Assembly: GCA_949752745.1 (NCBI GenBank)
Contig: OX457031.1
Location: forward strand, 1,928,765-1,992,764
DNA length: 64,000 nt
DNA from: Protula sp. h YS-2021
Lineage: Eukaryota; Annelida; Polychaeta; Sabellida; Serpulidae
Direction of reading: 5' to 3'
The notes beneath the pieces are model-generated. The model was given only the letters and a program-made list of their open reading frames with translations. It was not told the origin of the DNA and did not search any database. The position numbers were made by a program, and so were the translations under genes. Numbering within the stretch: the first letter of the stretch is position 1; the number at the start of each line of letters is the position of its first letter. Shown here piece by piece: positions 12,421-23,762 of the stretch.

Positions 12421-13717
12421 TATCTACCTGGCTGCTACTTTTTAGGCCAATTCGCCATAAAAAAGGACTGAAATATTGACCAAATACAAATATTATAAAA
12501 CCACCTCTGGGTTTTCAAGGAAATATCCTTAAATTTTGAGCATAACTGTTCATCTGGCAATTATGCTTTATGGTGATTCAAATAAAAACTGGCTGAAATA
12601 TTGGCCATTCGTAAAATCTTAACAACCTCCAAGAAAATAGTCTTAATGTCTTGAAATTTTAAACAAGGTAGCCGGTATTACTACCTATCTAGCGATTTCG
12701 TTTTAAGATTATTGGCCACAAAAAAAAAACCCAAAAATATTCAGTAAAATCTTAATAAACCCAGAGAAATAGTCTTACTATCTTAATATTTTCAATTAAG
12801 GTAGCAGGCTTTACCACATATCTGGATATTCCTTTTTTTTGGTGACTGGACAAAACGTTGGCAAAACCTTTGGGGACAAACAAAAACATTTTAGTAAAAC
12901 CTTAACTCATGCCAGAGAAATGGTCTTCATTGACAATTTCCTGGCTGTTCCTGTTTTTCGTAAGTTTCAAAAATTGGCAGGTATATTAGAAAAAAATAAC
13001 TGCTTACTAAAATCTTAACTAACACTAGCTATATAATCTTAGTACATTAAAAAGGCCATTATTCTAGAAAAATCTTACCTAAGACCAGGAAAATAACTTC
13101 CATGGCTTTAAATTTTAAATAAAGGTAGCAGGCCTTATCTACCGGCGGTTCCTTTATCTGCTAATTGGCTGAAAGTTTGGAGGAAATTATGGCAAAAAAC
13201 CTAAATATTCTATAAACTCATAACTCACACAACAGAAATGGATTACTATCTTCATGTCGGCGAATTTTAATATTTAACATCTTAGCTAACGCCAGGAAAA
13301 TAGCCTCTTTGTCTGTATTCTTTATATAAACATTCCCAAGATTGGTGAAAGCTGGGTTTTACTTTGTTGGCGATTCGCCAAAAATTGGCGGAGATATTGG
13401 CGACAAAACGCTTTCTCGTAAAATCTTGACTAATTCCAGGAAAATTTTGCGCAAAGATAGCAGGCATTACTAACTACCTGATTAACACTTTTTTAGTGAT
13501 TGACCAAGAAACTGGTGGAAGTTCTGACGAAAACCCAAAAATGTTTTCCGTAAACTCTTAGCTCAGGCTAAAGAAATAACCTTACAGTTTTGACATTTTG
13601 ATTAAATATAGCGGTTATTAGGACCAAACCTGGCTATTCCTGTTTGTCGTAATTCGGAAAAAATGACGGTAATGTTACCGCAATACCAATATTACGCTGG
13701 TTATATCTTTTTTTCAC

Positions 13718-14200
13718 TGACCGAGAACAATATGATTTAATACCTTATCACACGGCTCCTTTACTACGGAAGGCCTTCATGAATCCCTGATCGAGAACAA
13801 TAGGATTCCATAACGGACCACACGGCTCCTTTACTACCATTGGCCTTCACGATTCACTGACCGAGAACAATAGGATTCCATAACGGACCACACGGCTCCT
13901 TTACTACCATTGGCCTTCACGTCTCACTGACCGAGAACAATAGGATAGCATACCGGATCACACGGATGCTTTACAAGGGGGGGGGGGGGGGCCTTCACGA
14001 TTCACTGACCGAGAACAATGGGATTATATAACGGACCACACGGCTCCTTTACTACCATTGGCCTTCACGTCTCACTGACCGAAAACGATAGGATAACATA
14101 CCGGACCACACGGCTGCTTTCCTGCGTGTAGCCTTCACGACTCTTTGACCGAGAACAATAGGATTCCATACCGGACCGCACGGCTGCTTTATTATTGACT
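13718..14200. repeat. 70-bp tandem repeat, 7 copies (array B)
   Basis: ACCGAGAACAATAGGATTCC-type units recur near 13720, 13790, 13860, 13930, then about 14007, 14077 and 14147. The fourth unit carries a run of 15 G (13977-13991), which breaks the regular 70-base spacing. It is the paralogue of the array at 5590-6078. Confidence 0.92.
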
Positions 14201-14504
14201 ACGTGGAAGCAACTTTTACATGCACACTGGGGCTTCTATAAAGATTAGGCTTATTTCCATCCACTTCTTGGGCTTTGTGGGTGTCTATTTTTGCATGATC
14301 AGTAGAAAATACATAACAATTGACTGAAATAATCACAAATAAATGATACATAACAGGATGCAACAATAAGCAAACACCAGTGGTTCCTGAACCATATACT
14401 CTGCCAATATGCCAGAATCTCAAAGCAATGAGGTCATAAAATAAAAAAATAAAAGAACAAAAAATAAAAGCTCTCCTCCCCTGCGTCTTCAATACTACTA
14501 CAAA

Positions 14505-14572
14505 TACTACTACTACTACTTATACTACTACTACTACTACTACTAATAATAATAATAATAATAATAATTAGG
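14505..14572. repeat. TAC/TAA microsatellite
   Basis: A compound run of ACTACTACT followed by AATAATAAT. It occupies the place equivalent to the ATA microsatellite at 6425 in copy 1. Confidence 0.92.
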
Positions 14573-14681
14573 TACTGTTGGGAAATGCAGCAATGAAACT
14601 TCCTCGGTATGTCTCCCCATGGTCTTCCATCAGTGCAACTTCAATTTCGTCACAAAAAAACCAACATATAGCAGTACAATA

Positions 14682-14760
14682 AAGCCATTGATAATGTTAC
14701 ACTGAAGCCATTGGGAATGTTACACTGAAGCAATTGATAATGTTGCACTGAAGCCATTGC
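14682..14760. repeat. 23-bp tandem repeat, about 3.5 copies
   Basis: The unit AAGCCATTGATAATGTTACA + CTG recurs every 23 bases with single-base changes. Confidence 0.85.
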
Positions 14761-15766
14761 TTTGGATGTGAGATAATGTGAGACTTTCGTGGAGCTTGAA
14801 TTAAACTTTCAGGACTTGTCTCGTGGGTGGGGGCGGGGGTGTTGGAGGGACTCGAGGAACGGTTAGCGAGAAAGTGAGCCGTTGTCGATTCATGTCTCTT
14901 CCAAGGTTTTGTAAATATGTGTTGTCTTATTTGTCGCTGTCTCAGTATTAGCTTTTATCATATGCCCAGAGGTCCGCGTACAAAGAAATGATAGAAAAAA
15001 ACTATCATGCAGTTTTCATAGGCCAGATTGAATGGTGCTCCTCCCCCCCATAAGCATATTCGTAATGCGATCAGACGTGTTTTCGGACTTGAAAGTGGAG
15101 AGTAAGTGCGTCACATTCAGCTGCAATCGTCCTCAGAATCGATAAATGAGTCATTACTGTGGCAATATTTACAGCACAGCCTGAAAAAGAAACGTCATCT
15201 AGTTATAAATGTCATATTATTACGCCATTTGTGCATTTGTTGCGTTGTTATTTCGCGATTTGAACTGAAGTAAGTTACTTCCGTTGAACTGACAAAAATA
15301 AGAAGTAGCGTTCGAAAGGGAAAAAATACTTGTTTATTAGGCAAGCTTGTGAGGTTAGTTCTTAAACCACATGGGTTTAAGGCACATAAATTAAAGTGTA
15401 TTATCACTGATGACAGAAAGGAAGGCATTTTTGAAGGTAAATATTTATTTTAAAGGGTAAATTGTTGGTAATTTTACACACGTCCTTCGGGTGATTTTGT
15501 GTGCATTGATTTGAAATTAATAAAGATATAACTGATGTAATGCCGCGGCTAGGGGAGGTATTACGTCAGAAATAATCATTATACGTAGCAAATAAATACT
15601 TAATATTTAATATTTATTTTCGTAAGTGCAAAAACCGAGTCAAATATCAACGCTGAACGCAGTACCAATTACGCGTCACTCTATCTGAGCATACTGAGTG
15701 CAAAAATAGGGCGTGGCAAAATTTTGAAGACCGACACAAAAATAGCAAAAGTAGGCATATAATAAA
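14761..15766. other. unassigned intergenic stretch
   Basis: Only short unsupported frames (77 codons at most) are present. A G-rich segment occurs at about 14825-14845. I recognise no gene or repeat family here. Confidence 0.4.
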
Positions 15767-15884
15767 AGTAATACATCATTCTGAGTGCGCACGATATTGT
15801 TTTTTGCCTTCAGCCTACGGGCGTGTGCGGACCTACGGCTTCAGGCAAAAACAATATCGTACGCACTCAGAATGAAGTATTACT
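15767..15884. repeat. 118-bp near-perfect palindrome
   Basis: AGTAATACATCATTCTGAGT at the left end matches, inverted, the ACTCAGAATGAAGTATTACT at the right end. The arms continue through GCGCACGATATTGTTTTTTG and meet around a loop near 15816-15838. A single strand would form a hairpin of about 45 base pairs. This may be a palindromic MITE; no clear flanking duplication was identified. It lies only 16 bases from the inverted-repeat element at 15901. Confidence 0.85.
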
Positions 15885-15900
15885 ATTTACTCACCCAAAA

Positions 15901-16690
15901 GTCAAGGAATTTCGTCATCTATTTTATTTCCGATTGCTGATCCTTGGATGTGATTTTCCATTTCCTTTATAGGTTTCATAACCTACATAAATTGCAGCTC
16001 TTCTTTACTGATGCCATTTCAACAAGGTTAAACGGGCTTTCACAAATGGTTGTCGATTGACTCTGTTCTATTAAAGATTTTTTTTCTGTTTCCATTTTGA
16101 TGGTAAAAACATTGCGTCATTAATTCCCCAAACTTTAAGTCCTAATGAATATCCAAGAGGCTACCGTGCCACTCAAGAACTCTTCCGATGTGATGGTCAG
16201 GCGCACTCCCTGGGTGGTCACCGCGAACTTCTCTATATGTGTCAAAGTTATTTACATAGACACATGGAAAGGGGAGGTTGGGGCTCAAGGATTCAAATTT
16301 CCTTGTAAACATGACAAAAATATAGGCTGCTGCACTTTGTTTAATAGATAATTTGCCCAGAACATGAATAACTAATAATGAGTCACGAATAAAGAAATTA
16401 AAATATTTTTTTAGGCCTAAATCTAAAAAATATGAGTAACCTCTGTACGTACTCTGAAAGGTTGAAGCTGCAATGCAGATTTTAGTCGAATGGGATATCA
16501 TATATTGTGTGCACATACAGAGTCAATCGACAACCATTTGTAAAAGTCCATTTTACCTTGTTGAAATGGCCTCATTTTCGTTCAATAGAGAGGAGCTGTA
16601 ACTAATGGGGGGTTATGAAACACGTAGAGAAAATTGAAAATAACATCCAAGGATCAACAAATGGGAATAAAATAGATGATGAAATTCTTA
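15901..16690. mobile_element. inverted-repeat element with ~165-bp arms
   Basis: The left arm (15901-16065) matches the reverse complement of 16518-16690 through several blocks: ATAGATGACGAAATTC, ACATCCAAGGATCA, GGTTATGAAAC and GAGTCAATCGACAACCATTT. The 450-bp interior holds overlapping frames on both strands (124 codons at most) that I do not recognise. The form is a foldback-like or MITE-like element; the transposition family is undetermined. Confidence 0.7.
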
Positions 16691-16890
16691 TACGAGTTCG
16701 GCTCACATATCAATATATCGATGGTTCATTTGATCCGTGCATTCACCCAACTTATGGAGGTTATGAAATCTGTAGAAATAATGAAAAATAACATCCAAGG
16801 CTCAACAAATGAGAATAAAATCAATGAAATTCCTATACAAATTCGGCTCACATATCAATATAGCGATGCTTTATTTGATCCGTGTATTCA
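16608..16890. repeat. ~146-bp direct duplication of the inverted-repeat arm
   Basis: The outer part of the right arm (TTATGAAAC...AACATCCAAGG...TTCGGCTCACATATCAATAT...TTTGATCCGTG) is repeated once with a 146-base spacing (for example 16680 and 16826). One-sided tandem duplication of an arm would have followed the insertion. Confidence 0.8.
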
Positions 16891-17519
16891 GCCAGGATAT
16901 AAACTATGAATGCAAAAACACTCAAGACTGGACAAGGACCTCCAAGTGGTCTGCAATTCACCAAAAACTGCTTTTGCTGCAAATGGATTCGGCAAATACT
17001 CAGTTAAGAACCTGAGCTATGTTGGAGGTGCTCATGATGTAAAGTCAGAAATCCTGTGAACTATATTCGAAACATATTAGGTAGTAGCTTACTGATCGCA
17101 CACACTGGTGTTTTGTGTCATTAAGGCAAATTTCAAATACATCCCTAGGGAGGATCTGCTCTTTTGACGTAGCGTGTGATTGAAGCGAAACCTGTCCCAG
17201 AAACAGAACATTGTACATTTTAATGACTATCTGTCTAGCTGTCACGGTGTTCATTTGTCTGCCACAATGAGATGCACTAAGCATTATAGGTGTTACTATG
17301 CATGTTAAAACGTGCGGAACTTCATTCCGACCTTCTTTAATAAAGAAAGTAGTTCTAGCTCCATGTTTAGGCTCGTTTTAACAAGCTGCTACACTCTTCT
17401 CAGCCCTTCGTCTTTCGTCTTACTGTTGATTGTCCTGTTTTACGAGGACATTTATTATAGAAAATGTTCAGGGGTAATTACCGTGATTAGCTCAACAGCT
17501 GAGAAGTGTATTCGGGGCT

Positions 17520-17930
17520 AAGGCATACTCATTAGTTTTTTTCACTAATCAATGACTTCAGAGTGAAATCTGGGGTGATTAATGTTTTTAATAATAAACA
17601 ATCCAATGGGCCATCTTCCTCAAATTACTATGCAACCGACAACTCAGAGATTAGTTTTACTACAAAAGTGAGGTGTGTATTCTGGACTAAGTCATAATCA
17701 TTAGTCCTTTTCACTAATCAATGATTGTGTTTTCTTCTCCATTAAGAGAAGGCAAGTTCTGCTGGAAACACTGAGTTTGCGCAAGCTGCTTTTAACCGTG
17801 AAATAAGAGTGAAAGCTGAGGTGAGTAATATTTATCATGATAAGCAATCCATTAGGTTATCTTACTCAAATTACTATGTAACCGACAACTCAGAGATTAG
17901 CTTTAGTACAAAAGTAATTGGAAGTTCACC
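17520..17930. repeat. diverged direct repeats
   Basis: TTACTATGCAACCGACAACT followed by CAGAGATTAGTTTTA (about 17625) recurs at about 17870, and the CATTAGTTTTTTTCACTAAT phrase at 17530 recurs at 17700. These are two to three old local copies. Overlapping short frames have no recognisable domain. Confidence 0.7.
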
Positions 17931-18705
17931 GACTGCTGAAAGCACCGAGAAATGGTTAGAGGGCTCTGAAAAGAGCAAGAGAAACTGGGCTGTCATTGAT
18001 CGACGTCTGCACTTAGGGAAGCATTTCCAAAGTATTTGAAAGCTGATACCTAAAAGTTAAGAACTTCAGTATCCAAATGTCTGGCAGCTTTAATATGGAA
18101 TTATACAATGAAATATATGGTAAAAACAAAGAGTTTAAAATAGACAACGAAATAACAACAAAAAAGAAGAACGGAATAAGCTCATAAAGAAATAGCAAGA
18201 AAAGCTGGAAGCCATATTAAAAGAAAACCAAGATACATCCTATCATAACAATGTCGAAACATTATGTTTCTTAATGACAAACTTTACTTCAATCGGAGCT
18301 TGAGGGCTCATGAATATCGTTTTTGTGTTTTTGTAAAAAAACTAAATCTTACACCAAAAATGTGCTTCTGCGGCAAATATATTTTTTACCCGAAAACATG
18401 CTGAGACTAAAATAAGCGACATCAAAACGACATGTTTTCATGAAAAGTAATTTGAAATATTTCTTAAAGTCTTAATGAAATTTCTTAAATCATTACAGAT
18501 TTTTTTCACCCTAAATATATCATTTGCAGAGTATAAAAACAAAGTTATGGTCAAGGATACACCTGGTCGCCAAGAATCAGAGAGAAGAGCTCAGAAAGGA
18601 AGGTTTGTGTTTACTTTGCTTGTCATGGCTTCTGATAGTTGCATTAATTTTACACTTCCTTTGTACACATTTTTCTGGGTCATCTTCTAAATTAAGGCAG
18701 CGTTT

Positions 18706-19392
18706 GAAGATAGAAAACATTGCTTTAGCTCAAAGATTGTTTTGGTACTGCTGAGTCTTCTTATAATCTTTTTTCTCCTGTACTTTATGGTATCTATTGA
18801 AAGGTTTTCTTGTTTTAGTCATAAGTTCATATTGTTTAGCCAAAATATGAAACTTTAATCTGAAGGTCGTCATTTTTCACCCTTTAAAGCTTCGTCCAAA
18901 GCCGTCAAGATGTGAGCTTTCAGATTGATGATACTCAAATCTACGATTTTTCTTTCTTCCAAAATTTGCTTTTGTCAAATCTTGTCAGAAATTCGTCAAC
19001 CTAAATTACATTACACACTTTTTTCAGCCATTTCAGCACGAAGCATGGAAGACAGAAAACATTGCTTTAGCTCAAAGATTGTTTTGGCACTGCTGAGTCT
19101 TTTTATAATCTTTTTTCTCCTGTACTTTATGGTATCTATTGAAAGGGTCTTCTTGTTTTAGTCATAAGTTCATAATGTTTAGCCAAAATATGAAATTTTA
19201 AACTGAAGGTCGTTATTTTTCACCCTTTAAATCTTCGTTCAAAGCCGTCAAGATGTGAGCTGTCAGATTGATGATACTCAAATCTACGATTTTTCTTTCT
19301 TCCAAAATTTGCTTTTGTCAAATCTTGTCAGAAATTCGTCAACCTAAATTACATGACACACTTTTTCAAGCCATTACAGCATAAAGCATGGA
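18706..19392. repeat. 343-bp unit duplicated in tandem
   Basis: 18706-19048 and 19049-19392 are near-identical direct copies opening with AAGATAGAAAACATTGCTTT (second copy AAGACAGAAAAC). Identity is high, so this is a more recent event than most repeats here. Frames in the two copies are not conserved as proteins. Confidence 0.9.
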
Positions 19393-19628
19393 AGTCGCAA
19401 AATTTCGTACAGTAAATAACAACAAAATTCGGCATTCAAATTTATGAAAAAATACCATTTTGGAGATCTTCTGGATTTTCATTGCCACCGTTGCTGATCT
19501 GTTCAAATAAACTCAAAAGACGCCAGAATATAATTGAACTCAGGCTATTATTACATCAGATCAATCCCATTCGTATTCAAAATGGTGTCTAAAAGAACAG
19601 TGTGATAGCATGTACTAAAAGAAATTGA

Positions 19629-19845
19629 GTGTGCCTGCAAAATTAACATAGTGCTCATGCAGAACAAACATTTCAAGCGAAAAATTGCTGAAAGGCATTG
19701 GTATCTCTACAATATTCTTTGCACAATTATACAGAGTGTGCCTGCAAAATTAATTTACTGCTCATGCAGAAGAAAAATATCAAGCGGATAATTCTTGAAA
19801 GGCATTTAGTGTCTGTACAATATTCTTCGCAATATTATAGAGCTT
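19629..19845. repeat. 107-bp unit in tandem, 2 copies
   Basis: GTGTGCCTGCAAAATTAA opens both copies (19629 and 19736), followed by GCTCATGCAGAA and GAAAGGCATT at matching distances. Confidence 0.82.
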
Positions 19846-19884
19846 GTTAGAGGGACCATGATTTAACAAACATGGTGCTTATTT

Positions 19885-19978
19885 ATGTTAGTAACTATTA
19901 CAAAGCCGGTGGTGGCTTTGTATGCCACCTTATCACACTTCTAAGGAGAAATGATCTGGAACATATTCACCGCACATC
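19885..19978. repeat. single diverged copy of the 117-bp repeat family
   Basis: ATTACAAAGCCGGTGGTGGC followed by TTTGTATGCCACCTTATCAC matches the unit arrayed at 29040-29800 (ACAAGGCCACGGTGGCTTTG, then TAGCTACCTTATCCCAC). Confidence 0.75.
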
Positions 19979-20012
<34 letters not shown>

Positions 20013-20038
20013 GCACTAATAATAGTAGTAGTAGCAGT

Positions 20039-20069
<31 letters not shown>

Positions 20070-20102
20070 TAATAACAACAAAAATAATGCTAGTAATAGC
20101 AC

Positions 20103-20146
<44 letters not shown>
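19978..20146. repeat. TAA-type microsatellite, compound
   Basis: Three blocks of TAA repeats are separated by TAG-rich variants. They precede a dispersed repeat block (20155-20520) shared with 6570 and 28200. Confidence 0.95.
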
Positions 20147-20147
<1 letters not shown>

Positions 20148-20154
20148 ATATTAC

Positions 20155-20740
20155 AGTTCGGCACATTTGATAACGATGGCAGTGTTCATGCTTCAAAAAC
20201 GAACAACCTTTTAAGATTATGATCCCGTTATCTCCTTTTTTACTCTGATAATCGAAACTAGATAGAATCTAAGTACCATGTAAATATTTATTCCAAACAC
20301 TCTAATGTCGTTTATGTTAATGCATATGCCACATTTGGGTGCATTTTGTACCGACGGTGGTGTGCGTATTGTCTTTGTGACAGGTCATGTGATTTTCGCT
20401 GAATTGTACTACACTCATGCTGATTAATTTGTATTTGTACCATTACCCAGGTCAAAAATTAGAGAATTACTTTTTAGTAATACTCTCAGCGACAGTCAAC
20501 ATAAAGTGGGGTTATTCACAACTTTTATATTTTGAAGCATTGAAATAATGTAGAGTGAAACATGAGTAAAATTCACAGTTGCTTTTTTGAAAATTCAAAT
20601 TCAAGGGTAGTTCTCATGTAAATAAAGATTTGTTCAGCGTGTAGAGTTTGACAAAATAGCATTGTCGCCATATGTATCATTACATATATTTCTCTGCTTT
20701 TGGGTAAGGTGGGGTTATCAGGTCGCTCGAATATTGCTGT
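20155..20740. repeat. dispersed repeat block, copy Y
   Basis: 20155-20280 matches 28195-28320 (CAGTGTTCATGCTTCA, GATCCCGTTATCT). 20280-20510 matches 6600-6830, and 20530-20740 matches 8720-9160. It shows the ancestral order of the block without the minisatellite present in copy X. Confidence 0.75.
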
Positions 20741-21378
20741 CAGATACCTCTACATGTAGCATAAGTTGAGAAAAATTCGTTACACTGATAGGGATCGAGG
20801 ACAACAATCCACAAGCAGTTAGTTGTGACGCTTCGCGGCGCATTTAGCTGTAAAACCTGCATATAATGAAAATATTATTTTACAATGTACAAGGACACCT
20901 TGTTAATAAAATACTATCTGGGAATAATTTCTGGATATATTTTTGTTTACAAAATTGAAAATGTCGTGCAAAACTATATTACAATGACAAAGTATGCCAG
21001 TTGTATTATTTAATTGATCAGATCTTTCTTTATATAGAACGTTGTTGTGGGGCATTTTGAAATGTTTTTGCGAACACCTCCTGCGAGATTTGAACGTAAG
21101 CGATTACAACACTTTCAGTATAGAGCGAGATCAACTGGGAAAACTAGAGAATTATTTTGTCATTGCTCCTCTATATCTATGCTTTACCCAGAACTTACCT
21201 GGCGCATTTATTATACTCTAATTAAAGACTTGCAATAATTTTGAAAAGATAATGTATTTCCTGTCACATGTCTTTAAAGGTCACTGTGGCTGAATTATAT
21301 CTTCTCAAAGTAAACTATACAAAGGAAATTTCTTGCAGCATACAAATATGATAATGGAGAAGATATTACGATTGAAGT

Positions 21379-22074
21379 GTGACACTAAGCTATTGTCTTA
21401 TTAAAATGGATGCAAAAATCAATATAAACAGCGATGTCTTGAAAACCATTTATGATTTAAAGAGTATCTATGCCTCAAACCAGGGCAGTATCATCGTGCT
21501 GATACTTAATAAACTGCTAGCTGTATTATTAACCAAACTGTCAACCATCTTCATGCTTTCTATTGCTGTTGAGGAAAAAGATTTTGCTCACATGAACTTT
21601 CAGTATAAATATATAAATTGTATTACTGTAAAGAAAACCAAACATTGGAGGAAAAATGTCATAAAAGCAAAGGAAGGGTCGCAGCTACTAACGATAAATA
21701 AACTGACTGGGTATTTCGGTCCGAAAATGGACATTAAGATGATGTTTAATGTTTGCTTAGCTCAAATAATTCTTGGTCCACAGCTGTTCAGATCGCAGTA
21801 TTCGGGAACCTTTAGTTTTACGCATTATCTCACTACTGTAGCAAAATATAAACAAAACATTTTCAGGGAATTGCTAGAACATCTTAGTGTAAAACCCAGA
21901 TACAGAATGGTAAGGCCCTATAAACAAAGGTCTTGTTTTGTTAGTTGTTATCATCACATTCCAATATTTTTTATACTGTTGAAACCACAAATAAATAGAG
22001 TAAGCATCTGCCAAGAATTATTTCTTAAGTCAATTTTTTCAGCAAGAAATCACAATTTAAAGATAAAAGTATAA
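21379..22074 (+). CDS. uncharacterised 231-codon open frame
   Basis: This is the longest frame in the window not built of tandem repeats. It opens at an ATG (a second ATG follows at residue 10) and ends at TAA. The translation is mixed, Lys/Ile/Leu-rich, with a hydrophobic stretch near residues 36-62 that could be a membrane segment and a second near 193-201. I recognise no domain. It lies about 540 bases upstream of the transposase relic on the same strand, so it could belong to that element, be an exon of an unseen gene, or be a chance frame in AT-rich DNA. No convincing splice sites, promoter or poly(A) context was established. Confidence 0.3.
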   Translation: MTLSYCLIKMDAKININSDVLKTIYDLKSIYASNQGSIIVLILNKLLAVLLTKLSTIFMLSIAVEEKDFAHMNFQYKYINCITVKKTKHWRKNVIKAKEGSQLLTINKLTGYFGPKMDIKMMFNVCLAQIILGPQLFRSQYSGTFSFTHYLTTVAKYKQNIFRELLEHLSVKPRYRMVRPYKQRSCFVSCYHHIPIFFILLKPQINRVSICQELFLKSIFSARNHNLKIKV

Positions 22075-22612
22075 GTTGGTAAAAATGAATTATTTTTATG
22101 AATTTCCATCAAGAATTTTTCTTTAACTCTCTACAATTGTATGTAGACATTTTCTACAGAAGTCAGAAAGTTTGGCCTTTTCTGCGTTCATTAATATATA
22201 ATATTACTTGGGTTCTTATCAGATAATTGTGTGATTAAAAAGCAAAATCATCCAGCAGTATTTTGGGACAAAAACAAGTTGTAAGCTGAACACACAGTGC
22301 TATACAGTTAAGACTGGCATCAAATAGTCTTTGCTGGCATGAAGTCAGGCCTGTGTAACTCACATGGCTAAGCTACCAAAACATGCAGAATAGGAAGTAA
22401 TTCATCAAATAGGTCATAAAGCTAGGTCTGTTAGAATTCTTTTTTCATGAGCGGTTGAGTATTATGCTTATCATTTTAGAAGTGAAAGTATGTAACTCGT
22501 CTTGGCGAGTACGTGCTTGACAACCATATGTATTTACTATCCACTAAGTATTTATGCGCATACATGTTTCAACAAGTAAAATATCAGGACAAAATTAAAT
22601 TAAAAAGTGAAA

Positions 22613-23032
22613 ATGGCTGAATCAGTAATTTATCATGTTAGATCCCTTGGAAATATGTGTAGAATCTGTGGACATAGAACTGTAAAAGGATACCCAAAAT
22701 CGTACAAAAAAGCAAAAACATGCTTGGACGTCTCTGACGAAATTTCGGCATTCTTTCAAATAGACATTGGCTGAGATTCAAAAACTGTTCATCCAGAATA
22801 GCTTTGTGAAACTTGTTATAGACTTATAACTAACAGTCGCAGTAGATCCCACCCATAAAATATAAACAAAATACGGGAAAATGCCAAGAAAATAAGTAAA
22901 TTGAGGCGGTTTAATACAGAACAAGGTGAATGCCAGGTTTGTCTGCATTACAAGTCGCAATGTAAACCTGGATTTAAAGGAAAACATTCCACAAAATCAC
23001 ATTATGCGAAGAAGCAAAACCTCAAGTTTTAA
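22613..23032 (+). pseudogene. RAG1 N-terminal-like zinc-binding segment (degenerate)
   Basis: Read from the ATG at 22613, residues 16-20 are CRICG, followed by a Lys-rich SYKKAK stretch and EISAFFQIDI. After a stop come TVHPE and then LCETCYRL. A further CxxC (ECQVC) occurs near residue 103. Order and spacing match the RAG1 region just before its RING: CRICG, then a Phe-x-Ile-Asp segment, then HP...CxxC, then a distal CxxC. In that family these Cys/His residues bind zinc. Stops interrupt the frame at 22772 (TGA), 22799 (TAG) and 22856 (TAA). The frame ends at 23030, and a frame change is needed to reach the RING segment. The RAG1 comparison is from memory, not a search. Confidence 0.62.
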
Positions 23033-23115
23033 ATTCAAAATGAAAACATTTTCCTTCATATGTTTGACAATATAGAAAAAAAACAAACTCTGAATTATTT
23101 TTAAGTGAAGCAAAT

Positions 23116-23487
23116 GTAAATAGCGATGGACGCAATGTATATATATGTCTTATCTGTGATAAAATGTTCGGAACACACACCGTTGTGACCAAGTGTAAAT
23201 ATTATTACTGTGCAATGTGCTTGTCCAACAAATTTACAAGAATCTGTGATAATGTAATCGAGTGTTCTGAATGTAAATCCCGAGTAGCTTTCGAGTCTGT
23301 TGAACCCGCCGACTGGTTGTTTAGAAAACATTTAATGAATAGTAAACAATGCAGAACAAGGGGATTATATAAAAACATGTTAAATCATGGAAAGTCCTGC
23401 CAGAAAACTCAAAATCAAGACCATGAGGGTGCGGCCAAATTCTTTGGGTGTAACATCGTCTACAGCTATTTCCTTAAGGTCACCTGA
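23116..23487 (+). pseudogene. RING-like domain segment of the transposon protein
   Basis: This frame is open from before 23116 to a TGA at 23485. It reads CLIC, then TKCKYYYCAMC, then IECSECKSRV, giving C-x2-C ... C-x-Y-x2-C-x2-C ... C-x2-C. It aligns by spacing with the RING of RAG1 (an E3 ubiquitin ligase domain in that protein), including hydrophobic residues before the third Cys. The usual His ligand is Tyr here, so a canonical cross-brace may be lost. After it, WLFRKHLMNSKQC and LNHGKSC give further Cys/His pairs like the zinc finger after the RAG1 RING. It is shifted relative to the upstream segment, so one indel separates them. An in-frame start exists at 23164, inside the RING, which argues that this was not an independent gene. 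Confidence 0.6.
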
Positions 23488-23762
23488 AAAAAAAATGTTT
23501 TCTCGCATTCACTCCTAAAAACCACAAGCAGAAACAAACGCACGATATGTTATTTAACACACCAAGTGTGTCCGCTCAGAAACGGAACAGTCGTGCAACA
23601 GCAACACAAACTACTCCTAAGAACATCAGCCCAGCAGTTATTTTGAACAGAATAGCGGATTCAGATTCAGTCCAATTCCGGCCAAGTCAATGAAAGCATG
23701 TCACAAAATATTGTGCGAAAATCTCTCAGTTTTGTCGTGGATAACAGCTTGCTTTCGATTAA

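Larger units (their letters stand above)
9504..14570 (+). repeat. segmental duplication, copy 2
   Basis: Same-orientation, diverged counterpart of 1176-6600 (anchors listed there). Differences include a 392-bp MITE at 12029-12420 absent from copy 1, an (AT)n run at 10670, a two-fold repeat near 10935-11010 where copy 1 has one unit (about 2515), and loss of the 54-bp array. No gene is supported in it. Confidence 0.8.

Noticed and set aside
16142..16516. 124-codon minus-strand frame in the inverted-repeat element
   Set aside because: No recognisable motif, overlaps a plus-strand frame, and lies in the interior of a small element too short to encode a usual transposase.
22270..22300. RSS-like heptamer CACAGTG (near 22292) with a nonamer-like ACAAAAACA upstream of the RAG1-N-like relic
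   Set aside because: The nonamer lies on the wrong side of the heptamer for a recombination signal on that strand, spacing does not fit, and no matching inverted signal was found downstream. Chance is likely in AT-rich DNA.
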